From Bacillota bacterium (GTDB taxonomy: Bacteria; Bacillota; Clostridia; Clostridiales; Clostridiaceae), in assembly GCA_023435985.1 (NCBI GenBank), contig JAEZKY010000011.1, positions 1 through 38,186 of the forward strand: 38,186 bases of DNA, read 5' to 3'. The notes under the pieces are model-generated. The model saw only the letters and a program-made list of their open reading frames with translations. It made no database searches and was not told where the DNA came from. This document shows positions 7,161-16,673 of the stretch, one piece after another (position 1 is the first letter of the stretch; each line of letters opens with the position of its first letter). A program made the position numbers and the translations under genes.

Positions 7161-10100
7161 TTATTTTGCTATATTAAATACTTCTAAATCATTTTTTTGA
7201 TCAAACTTTTCAAGTTCTACATCAGCTATTGCTCTTAATGTATCTAGCGCAGTAATTACACCTAGATTTCTTTCAACAGCTGCTCTTCTTATTAGGAAAC
7301 CATCTCTATTTGAATCATTTCCTTTAGTTGGAGTATTAACAACTAAATCAACTTCTCTATTCTTAACTATATCTAGTATGTTTGGTTCTTCTTCATCAAT
7401 CTTTCTAATCTCTTCTACCTCTATTCCAGCTTCTTTAAGCAGTTCACAGGTTCCTGTTGTTGCAATAAACTTATATCCGACTGCTGCTAGATCCTTTGCT
7501 ATAGGTAAAAATTCTGGTTTATCATGTTTATTAATTGTTGCTAGAATCTTTCCTTTTTCTTTTGATGGATACATATACGCTCCTACAAAACCTTTATATA
7601 GAGCTTCTTTTATATTTCTTCCTACACCTAGAACTTCTCCTGTTGATCTCATTTCAGGTCCTAAGCTTACTTCAACATTAGGTAACTTTTGAGTTGAGAA
7701 TACGGGAACTTTAACTGAAACTAGTTCTGGCTCCTTATATACATCTACACCATATCCTAGATCCTTTAATTTAGCTCCAAGCATTACCTGTGTAGCTAAG
7801 TCTACTATTGGAACTCCGCTTACCTTACTTATATAAGGCACTGTTCTAGATGCTCTTGGATTAACCTCAATTACATATAATTTACCTTCAAATTCTATGA
7901 ATTGAATATTTATCATTCCTTTAATTCCGATTCCTAAAGCTAATTTTTTAGTATATTCTAATACATCAGCTTTTATATTATCAGAGATGTTTTGGCTTGG
8001 ATACATAGTAACGCTATCTCCAGAGTGAACACCTGCCCTCTCCAAATGTTCCATAATACCTGGTATTAATATCTCTTCACCATCTGATATTGCATCTACT
8101 TCTATTTCTCTTCCCATTAAATACTTATCTATAAGGATTGGATTCTTACTATCTTTAGCAAATGCATTTTCTAAATAGTATGTTAATTCATCTTCATCAT
8201 GAGTTATTTCCATTCCCTGACCACCTATTACATATGAAGGTCTAACTAGTACTGGAAATCCTAATCTACTAGCTTCTTCTAAGCCTTCTTTAAGTGACCA
8301 TATTCCTTTACCTTTTGGTCTTGCTATTCCTAATCTTTCTAATAGCTCATCGAATTTCTCTCTGTCTTCTGCCATATCAATTTGATCAGCTGTAGTTCCA
8401 AGAGTTACTATATTTTGTTCTTTTAAGAAATTAGCAAGCTTTATAGCTGTTTGACCACCAAATTGAAGTATTACTCCATCTGGTTTTTCTTTCTCTATTA
8501 TGTTTAAAACATCTTCTTCTGTTAATGGTTCAAAGTATAATTTATCCGATACGTCGAAGTCTGTACTTACTGTTTCTGGATTATTATTAACTATTATAGT
8601 CTCAATTCCAAGCTTCTTTAACGCTTTTACACAATGTACTGAAGCATAATCAAATTCAATCCCTTGACCAATTCTTATTGGACCTGAACCTATAACTATT
8701 ACTTTCTTATTATTTGATACTTCAACTTCATCATATTGCTCATAAGTTGAATAATAATATGGAGATAATGCCTCAAATTCTCCACCACAAGTATCAACCA
8801 TTTTATATGAAGGTTTTATATTCCAAATATCTCTTAACCTATATACGTCATCAGGACTAACCTTTAACATATCAGCTATAGCTTTATCTGAAAATCCTTT
8901 TTTCTTTAAATGGTATAACCATTCTTTGTCTAAATCCTCTATTTTACTCAATTTTAATCTTTGCTCTTCTTCAACAATCCATTTAATTTTTTCTAAGAAG
9001 AACATATCTATTCCAGTTATTCTATTTATTTTTTCTATTCTATAGTCTCTTCTTAGCATTTCTGCTAAAGCAAAGATTCTTTCGTCATCTGGAGCCATTA
9101 CTCTTCTCTTAAGCTCTGACATACTTAATTCTTTGAATTTCTTATGGTCTAAAGAGAATTTTCCTATTTCTAAGCTTCTAATTCCCTTTAAAAATGCCTG
9201 TTCAAAGTTAGCTCCAATCGCCATTATCTCTCCAGTTGCCATCATTTTTGTTCCAAGTTCTCTATCGGCACCAAAGAACTTATCAAAAGGCCACTTTGGT
9301 ATTTTAACAACAACATAGTCAAGTGTTGGTTCAAAACATGCATAAGTTTTTTGAGTTACAGCATTTTTTATTTCATCTAACCCATATCCAAGAGCTATTT
9401 TAGCAGCAAGCTTTGCAATAGGATAACCAGTTGCTTTTGACGCTAGAGCTGAACTTCTTGAAACTCTAGGATTTATTTCTATAACTGAATATTCAAAGCT
9501 ATTTGGATTTAATGAAAACTGTACATTACATCCACCTTCAATTCCAACAGCATTTATTATATTTATTGATGCAGTTCTAAGCATTTGATATTCTTTATCC
9601 GAAAGAGTCTGTGATGGAGCTACTACTATACTGTCTCCTGTATGTATACCAACTGGATCTATATTTTCCATGTTACATACAGTGATGCAGTTTCCATAGG
9701 AATCCCTCATTACCTCGTATTCTACTTCTTTCCAGCCCTTAACACTTTTTTCAAGTAAAACCTGACCAATTGTACTTAGCTGAAGTCCTGATTCTAGAAT
9801 AACTTTAAGCTCTTCTTCATCATCAGCGATACCACCACCAGATCCTCCTAAAGTATAAGCTGGCCTTACTATAACTGGATAGCCTATTTTACCTGCAAAT
9901 TCTAATCCTGCTTCTAACTCAGTTACAATCTCACTCTTTATTACTGGCTCTCCAATTCTATTCATCATATCTCTGAATAGTTCTCTATCTTCGCCTTCTT
10001 TTATAGATGCAATAGATGTTCCGATTACTTTTACATCATATTTTTCTAATATACCAGCATCATGTAACTCTACTGCAAGATTAAGCCCTGTTTGGCCACC

Positions 10101-10370
10101 CATACCTGCAAGTAAACTGTCTGGCCTTTCTTTAGCTATAACTTTTTCAACAAATTCTAAAGTTAATGGTTCTAAATAAACCTTATCTGCTACTTCTTTA
10201 TCTGTCATAATTGTTGCAGGGTTTGAATTTATGAGTACAACTTCTATACCTTCTGATTTTAATGCTTCACATGCTTGAGTTCCTGAGTAATCAAACTCTG
10301 CTGCCTGCCCTATGACTATAGGACCTGATCCTATAACTAAAACTTTTTTTATATTCTTATTTAATGGCAT
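7161..10370 (-). CDS. carB: Carbamoyl-phosphate synthase large subunit
   Basis: Makes carbamoyl phosphate from bicarbonate, ammonia delivered by CarA, and two ATP, feeding pyrimidine and arginine synthesis. At 1069 residues it has normal full length. Two homologous ATP-grasp halves are visible: the first begins KKVLVIGSGPIVIGQAAEFDYSG, seen as VIGSGPIVIGQ, the second VIGSGPIRIGQGIEFDYAS near residue 560. Each half has its nucleotide loop (RPAYTLGGSGGGIA; RPSYVIGGQGMEI) and EINPRVSR/EVNPRASR metal-binding motifs. The C-terminal allosteric MGS-like domain contains FIATTGTCELLKEAGIEVE and LVVNTPTKGN. ATG 10370 has AGGAGGGG upstream, overlapping the carA stop codon, so the two genes are translationally linked in one operon. 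Confidence 0.98.
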   Translation of the reverse strand: MPLNKNIKKVLVIGSGPIVIGQAAEFDYSGTQACEALKSEGIEVVLINSNPATIMTDKEVADKVYLEPLTLEFVEKVIAKERPDSLLAGMGGQTGLNLAVELHDAGILEKYDVKVIGTSIASIKEGEDRELFRDMMNRIGEPVIKSEIVTELEAGLEFAGKIGYPVIVRPAYTLGGSGGGIADDEEELKVILESGLQLSTIGQVLLEKSVKGWKEVEYEVMRDSYGNCITVCNMENIDPVGIHTGDSIVVAPSQTLSDKEYQMLRTASINIINAVGIEGGCNVQFSLNPNSFEYSVIEINPRVSRSSALASKATGYPIAKLAAKIALGYGLDEIKNAVTQKTYACFEPTLDYVVVKIPKWPFDKFFGADRELGTKMMATGEIMAIGANFEQAFLKGIRSLEIGKFSLDHKKFKELSMSELKRRVMAPDDERIFALAEMLRRDYRIEKINRITGIDMFFLEKIKWIVEEEQRLKLSKIEDLDKEWLYHLKKKGFSDKAIADMLKVSPDDVYRLRDIWNIKPSYKMVDTCGGEFEALSPYYYSTYEQYDEVEVSNNKKVIVIGSGPIRIGQGIEFDYASVHCVKALKKLGIETIIVNNNPETVSTDFDVSDKLYFEPLTEEDVLNIIEKEKPDGVILQFGGQTAIKLANFLKEQNIVTLGTTADQIDMAEDREKFDELLERLGIARPKGKGIWSLKEGLEEASRLGFPVLVRPSYVIGGQGMEITHDEDELTYYLENAFAKDSKNPILIDKYLMGREIEVDAISDGEEILIPGIMEHLERAGVHSGDSVTMYPSQNISDNIKADVLEYTKKLALGIGIKGMINIQFIEFEGKLYVIEVNPRASRTVPYISKVSGVPIVDLATQVMLGAKLKDLGYGVDVYKEPELVSVKVPVFSTQKLPNVEVSLGPEMRSTGEVLGVGRNIKEALYKGFVGAYMYPSKEKGKILATINKHDKPEFLPIAKDLAAVGYKFIATTGTCELLKEAGIEVEEIRKIDEEEPNILDIVKNREVDLVVNTPTKGNDSNRDGFLIRRAAVERNLGVITALDTLRAIADVELEKFDQKNDLEVFNIAK

Positions 10371-10384
10371 TTTACTTACCCCTC

Positions 10385-11434
10385 CTATAGTGCATATTCT
10401 AAGAATTTATCAAATATGTATTCGCTGTCCTTTGGCCCTGCAGATGCTTCTGGGTGAAATTGAACCGAATATATTGGTAAAGTCTTATGCTTCATTCCTT
10501 CTACTGTTCCATCATTTATGTTTACATGAGTAATTTCCATATCATCTGGTAATTTTTCCACTACATATCCATGGTTTTGAGATGTTATATGCACAATATT
10601 AGCTTCTAAATCCTTAACTGGATGGTTACATCCTCTATGTCCGAATTTCAATTTAGTAGTTTTACCACCCAAAGCTAAACCTAATAGTTGATGTCCTAAG
10701 CAAATACCTACAATTGGCTTTTTACCAACTAATTTCTTTATATTTTCTATAGCAAAATCTAAATCTTCTGGATCTCCAGGTCCATTAGATAAAAAAACTA
10801 AATCTGGGTTTATATTTAATACCTGTTCTGCTGTAGCTGTAGCTGGAAATACAGTTAACTTACAGCCTCTCTTTTTAAAGTTCCTTATTATATTAGTTTT
10901 TATTCCAAAATCCATAATAGCAACATGCTTTCCTGTTCCCTCAACTACATAAGATTTACTTGTTGTAACATTTTTTACAGCTTCTTTAGTCGAGAAACCT
11001 TCTATTTTTTCTTTAACATACTCGTCATCAACATCTTCAAGTGTTATGATTCCCCTCATTGTACCGCTATTTCTTAAAACCTTAGTAAGTGCTCTTGTAT
11101 CTATACCTTCTAGTCCAATAACTTTTCCTTGTTTTAAGAAATCTTCTAATTCTAATTCACATCTAAAATTACTAGGTAAATCACATTTTTCTCTTACTAT
11201 AAAACCCCTTACCTTTACTGAATCTGATTCCATATCTTCAAGATTAATTCCATAGTTACCTATTAAAGGATAAGTCATAGTCACTATTTGTCCGTAATAA
11301 GATGGATCAGTAAGAACTTCTTGATATCCTGTCATACCAGTTGTAAATACTACTTCGCCAACACTTTCTTTTAGGTACCCAAAAGCTTTACCTTCAAAAA
11401 CCATACCATTTTCTAATATAAGCTTTGCCTTCAT
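10385..11434 (-). CDS. carA: Carbamoyl-phosphate synthase small (glutaminase) subunit
   Basis: Hydrolyses glutamine and channels ammonia to CarB. The N-terminal CPSase domain has TTGMTGYQEVLTDPSYYGQ and the class I glutamine amidotransferase domain has FLSNGPGDP, the nucleophile Cys in IVGICLGHQLLGLA and the His/Glu pair in VQFHPEAS. I start it at ATG 11434 (349 residues, MKAKLILENGMVFEGKAFGY) because AGGAGG lies seven bases upstream; an 18-codon extension to 11488 runs into the attenuator terminator and is unlikely. It is first in the carAB operon and lies behind a PyrR-type leader. Confidence 0.97.
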   Translation of the reverse strand: MKAKLILENGMVFEGKAFGYLKESVGEVVFTTGMTGYQEVLTDPSYYGQIVTMTYPLIGNYGINLEDMESDSVKVRGFIVREKCDLPSNFRCELELEDFLKQGKVIGLEGIDTRALTKVLRNSGTMRGIITLEDVDDEYVKEKIEGFSTKEAVKNVTTSKSYVVEGTGKHVAIMDFGIKTNIIRNFKKRGCKLTVFPATATAEQVLNINPDLVFLSNGPGDPEDLDFAIENIKKLVGKKPIVGICLGHQLLGLALGGKTTKLKFGHRGCNHPVKDLEANIVHITSQNHGYVVEKLPDDMEITHVNINDGTVEGMKHKTLPIYSVQFHPEASAGPKDSEYIFDKFLEYAL

Positions 11435-11482
11435 GCTCAAGCCTCCTACAAATATATTTTTGCTAAAACTACACCTTACATA

Positions 11483-11531
11483 AAACAAAAAGGATAATAA
11501 AGCTACAGAAAAACTGTATCTTCACTATCCT
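11483..11531 (-). terminator. Attenuator terminator in the carAB leader
   Basis: On the minus strand AGGATAGTGAAGATACAG pairs with CTGTAGCTTTATTATCCT (18 bp, two G-U pairs, one mismatch) around a T5 loop, followed by TTTTTGTTTTA. It lies about 50 bases before the carA start codon, where it would stop transcription under pyrimidine excess. Confidence 0.85.
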
Positions 11532-11611
11532 GTGATATACCTTGCAAATATTTGAATTCAAAAAATAAGCTATGAATTTTACTTTATGCTTTCAAATACC
11601 ATAGTTATGCT

Positions 11612-11636
11612 CCCTTTTTGGCCTCACAGGACCAAG
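11612..11636 (-). promoter_or_regulatory. PyrR-binding RNA motif of the carAB attenuator
   Basis: The minus-strand RNA reads GGUCCUGUGAGGCC followed by AAAAAGGGAG, matching the conserved PyrR loop UCC-N-G-N-GAGG. PyrR with UMP is known to bind such anti-antiterminators and favour termination. The downstream terminator at 11483-11531 completes the device. No pyrR gene lies in the window. Confidence 0.8.
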
Positions 11637-11669
11637 TTAAAGTGTATCTTAACTTTTCTCTTTCTAACT

Positions 11670-11698
11670 ATTCTAGTTGATAGGCGATGCTATGTCAA
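11670..11698 (-). promoter_or_regulatory. carAB promoter
   Basis: On the minus strand TTGACA (11698-11693), a 17-base spacer and TAGAAT (11675-11670) form a strong sigma-A promoter. Transcription would start near 11663 and give a leader of about 230 bases holding the PyrR motif and terminator. Confidence 0.85.
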
Positions 11699-11699
11699 G

Positions 11700-12025
11700 A
11701 TAAATTAAGGATAGTTTAATATTTAATATAATTCTTCTAATTCTTTTATTTCTCAATAGAATTAAGTTTTGAATATTATCTTTAAATATTCATTTCATAT
11801 ATTAATATTATCACATAAACTCAATTAGATAAAGTATAAAAATACATGTATTTTGAATTTTTATTCATAACTTGTATTGTTTTAATTATATGTGAGTTCT
11901 CAAATAATAAGTTTTAATCATCTTTTTATTATATTCAATAATATTTATATTAATACATTTACTTCAAATATATGCACTGACTGATTACTAGCTAAACAAT
12001 TCATCACATAAAACTTATCCTTATA
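11700..12025. other. AT-rich intergenic region between SDR gene and carAB promoter
   Basis: Very AT-rich sequence without an ORF, RNA fold or repeat that I can support. The SDR transcript and the carAB transcript both run leftward, so the SDR gene lies upstream of the carAB promoter and must end in this region. I see no strong hairpin terminator. Confidence 0.5.
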
Positions 12026-12805
12026 TTACCTATTATTTTTTAATATTATCCATCTTCCTAATGCTCTTGGTATTAATTTATTTCCCAAAATCAATAATTT
12101 ATTTTTATATCCTGGAATTATTATTGCCTTGCCCCTAAGAAATCTTAAATACGCTTCTTTAGCGACTACACTCGCATCCATCAAATATTTCTTTGATTCC
12201 TCTGACTTTTTAATCCCCGATTTTTCTTGAAATGCTGTCTTTACAGGTCCTGGACAAAGACAACTCACTCTTACGCCCCAATTTTTAACTTCATCATGAA
12301 GTGCTTCCGTTAACGATAAAACATATGCTTTACTAGAATAATATATGGCCATCTTAGGTCCACCAATAAAAGCGGCTGTAGATGCTACATTTAATATTCC
12401 CCCTTCTCTTCTACTAACCATATCTTTTATAAAATATCTTGTAAGCACAGTTAATGCAGTAATATTCACATTTATTAATTTTTCTTCAAAACCATTTTCC
12501 GACTCATGAAAAAATCCAAAGCTTCCAATACCAGCATTATTAATTAAATTATCCACAATGAAATTTTTTTCTTCCACAAATTCTATTATTTTTTCACAAG
12601 CTTTATCCACAGACAAATCACATTCTATTATTTCTACTCTTATTCCATATTCTTTTTCTAAGCTATTCTTAATATTTTCTAATTTATATTTATTTCTGGC
12701 AGCTATAATTAAGTTATTTTTATCTGCCGCAAAAAGCTTTGCTAATTCAAAACCTATTCCTTCACTCCCACCAGTTATTAGTGTATATCTACTTAAATTA
12801 TTCAT
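12026..12805 (-). CDS. Short-chain dehydrogenase/reductase (SDR), DltE/YqjQ-like
   Basis: A 259-residue NAD(P)-dependent oxidoreductase of unknown substrate. The classical SDR features are present: the dinucleotide-binding TGGSEGIGFELA at residues 11-22, an Ala-Arg pair after the second strand (IAARN) as in NADPH users, DNLINNAGIGSFG, and the catalytic Ser in NVASTAAF with YYSSKAY supplying Tyr and Lys. CPGPVKTAF follows as usual. The C-terminal PRALGRWIILKNNR is basic and may touch membrane, which I only infer. It stands alone with a moderate AAGG ribosome site. Confidence 0.88.
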   Translation of the reverse strand: MNNLSRYTLITGGSEGIGFELAKLFAADKNNLIIAARNKYKLENIKNSLEKEYGIRVEIIECDLSVDKACEKIIEFVEEKNFIVDNLINNAGIGSFGFFHESENGFEEKLINVNITALTVLTRYFIKDMVSRREGGILNVASTAAFIGGPKMAIYYSSKAYVLSLTEALHDEVKNWGVRVSCLCPGPVKTAFQEKSGIKKSEESKKYLMDASVVAKEAYLRFLRGKAIIIPGYKNKLLILGNKLIPRALGRWIILKNNR

Positions 12806-13020
12806 ATTTTACCTTCTTCTCAATACTTTTTATTTAGCTGATACAATTATATATAAAAACACTTAATACAGATATATGATTCATCCAAAAATCACTTTTA
12901 TTGCCTTCAATTTTTTCATTAAAATGAGCATAAAAAATAGAATTAATAATTCTTAAATTAAAGTAACTACTAATCCTATGTTTATATATCCAATTTTATA
13001 TGTTATAGCATGTCCATTAT

Positions 13021-13380
13021 TTAAAATTCTTTAATTATTAGTTCAGCAGTTCTAACATTAGTAACAACTGCAACATTATGTACGTTACATACTCTAAGTA
13101 AAGCATTTACATCTGGTTCATGAGGTTGGGCAGTTAATGGATCTGTAAAGAATATTACTAAGTCAATTTTTCCCTCAGCAATCCGTCCACCTAATTGTTG
13201 ATCTCCACCATATGGTCCAGATAAATATCTTTTTATATCAAGCCCAGTTGCTTCTGATATTTTCTTTCCTGTTGTACCTGTGGCAACTAACTCATACTTA
13301 GCAAGTATATCTTTATACTTTTTTGAGAACTCAATAATTTCTTCCTTCTTTTTATCATGCGCTATTAAAGCAATTTTCAT
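13021..13380 (-). CDS. mgsA: Methylglyoxal synthase
   Basis: Converts dihydroxyacetone phosphate to methylglyoxal and phosphate, a bypass of lower glycolysis when phosphate is short. The 119 residues have normal length and all recognisable blocks: ALIAHDKKKEEI at the N-terminus, the phosphate-binding TGTTG, SGPYGGDQQLGGRIAEG, the catalytic Asp region VIFFTDPL and QPHEPDVNALLR. ATG 13380 has AGGGGATGA upstream. It is monocistronic, downstream of the proBA terminator on the same strand. Confidence 0.97.
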   Translation of the reverse strand: MKIALIAHDKKKEEIIEFSKKYKDILAKYELVATGTTGKKISEATGLDIKRYLSGPYGGDQQLGGRIAEGKIDLVIFFTDPLTAQPHEPDVNALLRVCNVHNVAVVTNVRTAELIIKEF

Positions 13381-13526
13381 CGATTGTCATCCCCTTTTAA
13401 TATTTTTGATACGTTTTCATATTGAAATTATACTATAATTTTATATAATAAGAAAGGTTGTTTACGTTAAACTTCATATTTTGTATCTCTTTCTAATCTT
13501 CCACTATTAACATTATATATAAAAAT

Positions 13527-13555
13527 ATAAGAGCATTACTTAACGATACCCTTAT
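13527..13555 (-). terminator. Terminator after proA
   Basis: On the minus strand ATAAGGGTAT and ATGCTCTTAT pair over ten positions using two G-U wobbles, which are mismatches on the other strand. ATTTTTATA follows. The hairpin is therefore directional and ends the proBA transcript. Confidence 0.6.
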
Positions 13556-13571
13556 ATTTAAATTTAATCAC

Positions 13572-14816
13572 TTATCTTATTTGTCCATTTCCATAAATGA
13601 TATATTTTATTGTTGTTAATTCTTTAAGTCCCATCGGACCTCTAGCATGTAACTTTTGAGTACTTATGCCAATCTCAGCACCAAAACCAAATTCTCCTCC
13701 ATCTGTGAACCTTGTTGAAGCATTTACATATACTGCTGCTGCATCAACTCTTTGTAGAAACTTTTGAGAATTTTTATAACTCTCTGTTATAATAGCCTCT
13801 GAATGTCCTGTTCCATATTTATTGATATGCTCAATCGCTTCATTGACATCTTTAACTATTTTTACAGCCATTATATAATCTGAATATTCTTTTCTCCAAT
13901 CTTCTTCATCAGCCTTTTTAATATCGCTAATTATAGCTTGTGCTGCTTCATCGCCTCTAACTGCGACTCCATTTTCCCTTAGTGCTTTAACAGCTATAGG
14001 TAAAAATTCTTTTGCTATTTTCTCATTTACCAATAACTTTTCTGCAGCATTACAAACTGAAGGCCTAGATGCTTTTGCATTAACTGTTATATTTTTTGCC
14101 ATTTCAAAATCACAATTCTCGTCTACATATATATGACAATTACCAGTCCCTGTTTCAATAACTGGAACTGTAGCATTTTTTAGAACTGCTTGAATTAAAC
14201 CAGCTCCCCCCCTTGGAATAAGAACGTCTATAAATTCATTTAACTTCATCATTTCATTTACAATTTCTCTACTAGTATCTTCAACAAGTTGAATACAACC
14301 TTCAGGTAAGCCAGCTCTTTCAATTCCTTTAGTTAACGCAGCCACTACAGCTTTGTTAGAATTAATTGCTTCACTGCCACCTCTTAATATAACTGCATTT
14401 CCAGTTTTTAGACAAAGTCCTGCAGCATCACAAGTTACATTAGGTCTAGCTTCGTAAATTATTCCAATAACCCCAAGAGGAACCCTTTTTTGACCTATTT
14501 GCAGTCCATTTGGTCTTTGCCACATTGAAATAACTTCTCCCACCGGATCTTGAAGCTTAACAACATCTTTTAGTCCATCTGCCATGCCTTCAATTCTTTC
14601 ATCACTTAATGCCAATCTATCAAGCATAGCTTTTGACATTCCCTTAGCTTCTGCAGTATTTAAGTCTATCTTATTAGCTTTAATTATTTCTTCTTTTGCT
14701 TTAAGCAATTCCTCTGCCATGAAGATTAATGCATCATCTTTTTCTTTTGTTGATGCAACGCCTAATTCATAGGATGCATTTTTTGCTTTTTGCCCCATAA
14801 TTACTAATTTGCTCAT
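13572..14816 (-). CDS. proA: Gamma-glutamyl phosphate reductase (glutamate-5-semialdehyde dehydrogenase)
   Basis: Second step of proline synthesis: NADPH reduction of gamma-glutamyl phosphate to glutamate-5-semialdehyde. The 414-residue length is standard. Seen are the cofactor-binding VPLGVIGIIYEARPNVT, ILRGGSEAINSN, IPRGGAGLI, ETGTGNCHIYVD, the catalytic Cys in SRPSVCNAAEKLLV and the C-terminal GEFGFGAEIGISTQKLHARGPMG in two adjacent blocks. Its AGGAGG overlaps the proB stop codon (12-base gap), so proB and proA form one operon. Confidence 0.97.
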   Translation of the reverse strand: MSKLVIMGQKAKNASYELGVASTKEKDDALIFMAEELLKAKEEIIKANKIDLNTAEAKGMSKAMLDRLALSDERIEGMADGLKDVVKLQDPVGEVISMWQRPNGLQIGQKRVPLGVIGIIYEARPNVTCDAAGLCLKTGNAVILRGGSEAINSNKAVVAALTKGIERAGLPEGCIQLVEDTSREIVNEMMKLNEFIDVLIPRGGAGLIQAVLKNATVPVIETGTGNCHIYVDENCDFEMAKNITVNAKASRPSVCNAAEKLLVNEKIAKEFLPIAVKALRENGVAVRGDEAAQAIISDIKKADEEDWRKEYSDYIMAVKIVKDVNEAIEHINKYGTGHSEAIITESYKNSQKFLQRVDAAAVYVNASTRFTDGGEFGFGAEIGISTQKLHARGPMGLKELTTIKYIIYGNGQIR

Positions 14817-14827
14817 TTTTCGGCCTC

Positions 14828-15643
14828 CTATTTTTTTATTTGAGATATAAATAATGTTCCTATTTCTTCACCATTTAAAATATCTAATATTATACCTGGT
14901 TCACTACCATTTGCTAAAACCATATCTACTCCTGATTGTGTAGCTGTCTTAGCTGCTGTTAACTTTGTAATCATTCCGCCAGTACCTAAGTTTGAACCAG
15001 CTCCTCCAGCACATTCCTCTAACTCTGGAGTTATTTCATGAATCTCACTTAATAACTTTGCATTGTCATTATTTCTTGGATCTGAATCGTAAAATCCATC
15101 TATGTCTGATAATATTATTAATAAATCAGCATTAACTAAACATGATACTATTGCTGACAAATTATCATTATCACCAAACCTCACTATATTTTCTATTTCA
15201 TCTATAGAGACTGTATCATTTTCATTTACTATTGGAATTATATTTTTCTCCAATAATGTTTCAAATGTGTTACATACATTTTCCCTAATATGATCATCTT
15301 CTACTACATCTCTTGTAAGAAGAACTTGACCTACTATGTGACTATATTCACCAAAAAATTTACTATATATATGCATAAGCTCGCATTGTCCTACTGCTGC
15401 TACTGCTTGTTTCTCTCTTATGCTTCCGGGCTTTTCTTTTAATTTTAACTTATTTACACCAACACCAATAGCTCCTGATGTCACAAGAGTAACTTGTTTT
15501 CCTGAATTAACTATATCAGAAAGAATTCTTGTTAATTTTTCAATTCTACATAAATTAATATTTCCGTTCTCATAAGTTAATGTTGATGTTCCTACCTTTA
15601 CTACTATTCTATTTGCATCTTTTAATTTTTGACGAAAGCCCAT
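14828..15643 (-). CDS. proB: Glutamate 5-kinase (short form without PUA domain)
   Basis: First step of proline synthesis, ATP-dependent phosphorylation of glutamate; normally the proline-inhibited step. The 271 residues hold the amino-acid-kinase fold only: VVKVGTSTLTYENG, LVTSGAIGVGVNKL, PIVNENDTVS, FGDNDNLSAIVS, LIILSDIDGFYDSDPR and GTGGMITKLTAAK. The C-terminal PUA domain of the E. coli-type enzyme is absent; clostridial ProB proteins are commonly short like this. Start ATG 15643 follows GGGAGATG. Its own promoter lies at 15684-15712. Confidence 0.96.
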   Translation of the reverse strand: MGFRQKLKDANRIVVKVGTSTLTYENGNINLCRIEKLTRILSDIVNSGKQVTLVTSGAIGVGVNKLKLKEKPGSIREKQAVAAVGQCELMHIYSKFFGEYSHIVGQVLLTRDVVEDDHIRENVCNTFETLLEKNIIPIVNENDTVSIDEIENIVRFGDNDNLSAIVSCLVNADLLIILSDIDGFYDSDPRNNDNAKLLSEIHEITPELEECAGGAGSNLGTGGMITKLTAAKTATQSGVDMVLANGSEPGIILDILNGEEIGTLFISQIKK

Positions 15644-15683
15644 TTCTACATCTCCCTAAAAGCATATTTATTTCTTATTTTTT

Positions 15684-15712
15684 ATCTTACTATACCTACT
15701 ATATCTTATCAA
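15684..15712 (-). promoter_or_regulatory. Probable proBA promoter
   Basis: On the minus strand TTGATA (15712-15707), 17 bases and TAAGAT (15689-15684) fit a sigma-A promoter 40 bases before the proB start. I see no T-box or riboswitch fold in the short leader. Confidence 0.5.
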
Positions 15713-15752
15713 GTGAGTTTACTGCTTATTTTCTCATGATTATATAAAAAGA

Positions 15753-15782
15753 ACTAAAAGATACAATTATTGATCTTTTAGT
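15753..15782 (-). terminator. Terminator after the hemolysin III family gene
   Basis: ACTAAAAGAT and ATCTTTTAGT pair perfectly around a ten-base loop. On the minus strand TCTTTTTATA follows. It lies between the hemolysin III family stop codon and the proBA promoter. Confidence 0.75.
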
Positions 15783-15839
15783 CCTTCATATATTTTTTAT
15801 TCTATAAATTAAATAAAATATTAAATTTCATCTTTATTT

Positions 15840-16487
15840 CTAAAGAATATATGCAAATACACAAATAAAATGGCAAAATGTTCCTAACATGATAAACACA
15901 TGAAATATCTCATGTCTTCCAAATAACCATATTCTTATTTTATCAGATTTTAATGCATATATTACTCCACCTATTGTATACATTAAGCCTCCAGCTACTA
16001 ACCATATTAAACCTGCTATAGGTAGTACCTGAGCCATTGGGTATATAACAATAATTGCAAACCATCCAATGCCTATATACATTGTGCTGCTTAGCCACCT
16101 TGGACAAGTTACCCAGCATAATTTAAATGCTATACCTACCACTGCACATATTGTTACTGCCATAAATAAATTAAATCCTATTTTACCACTCAATGCAACC
16201 AGACAAAATGGAGCATATGAGCCTGTGATTAAAATAAATATCATTGAATGATCTAGTCTCTTTAGCATTTTTATTACCTTATCATTAGCTATAACTGAAT
16301 GGTACATAGCTGATGCACTATATAATAAAATCATGCTTACACCAAAAAACAATACTGATCCTAAGGTAACAGGAGATCCTTCTGTCTCATACACCTTAAT
16401 CAACATAGCAATTAGAGCAAAAAGTGATAATACTGCGCCAATAAAATGAGTTAATCCATTAATAGGTTCTCTTAAATATTTCTCCAT
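15840..16487 (-). CDS. Hemolysin III family / PAQR membrane protein (TrhA-like)
   Basis: An integral membrane protein of 215 residues with about seven hydrophobic helices. The family's conserved metal-site residues are visible: REPINGLTHFIGAVLS at the N-terminus, SASMYHSVI in helix 2, LDHSMIFILITGSYAPF in helix 3 and the C-terminal GRHEIFHVFIMLGTFCHF with the HxxxH pattern. Proteins of this family (YqfA/TrhA, hlyIII) are linked to membrane homeostasis; hemolysis is a historical label and I do not infer virulence. ATG 16487 has AGGAGG five bases upstream. A palindrome of the kind also found before the divergent DUF1836 gene covers the start of the leader. Confidence 0.9.
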   Translation of the reverse strand: MEKYLREPINGLTHFIGAVLSLFALIAMLIKVYETEGSPVTLGSVLFFGVSMILLYSASAMYHSVIANDKVIKMLKRLDHSMIFILITGSYAPFCLVALSGKIGFNLFMAVTICAVVGIAFKLCWVTCPRWLSSTMYIGIGWFAIIVIYPMAQVLPIAGLIWLVAGGLMYTIGGVIYALKSDKIRIWLFGRHEIFHVFIMLGTFCHFICVFAYIL

Positions 16488-16509
16488 TTCAACCTCCTAT
16501 TTATTCCCT

Positions 16510-16530
16510 ACGTAGTTTTAATAACTACGT
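16510..16530. promoter_or_regulatory. Palindromic operator (7-7-7) before the hemolysin III family gene
   Basis: ACGTAGT (16510-16516), spacer TTTAATA and ACTACGT (16524-16530) form a perfect inverted repeat. It lies just downstream of an AT-rich -10-like TATATT on the minus strand and 12 bases before the ribosome site, a position suited to repression. The same architecture recurs at 16674-16694. Confidence 0.65.
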
Positions 16531-16673
16531 CATAATATATAAGTAATTATTTCATAACTATATCAATATTGCAAAAGTTATTTTTCTTTAATTTTTACTT
16601 CTTACTAGTATTTTACCCATAAATGCTTGAATTATCTACCTTATTCCATTAATATTGAAATTATAAATAGAAA

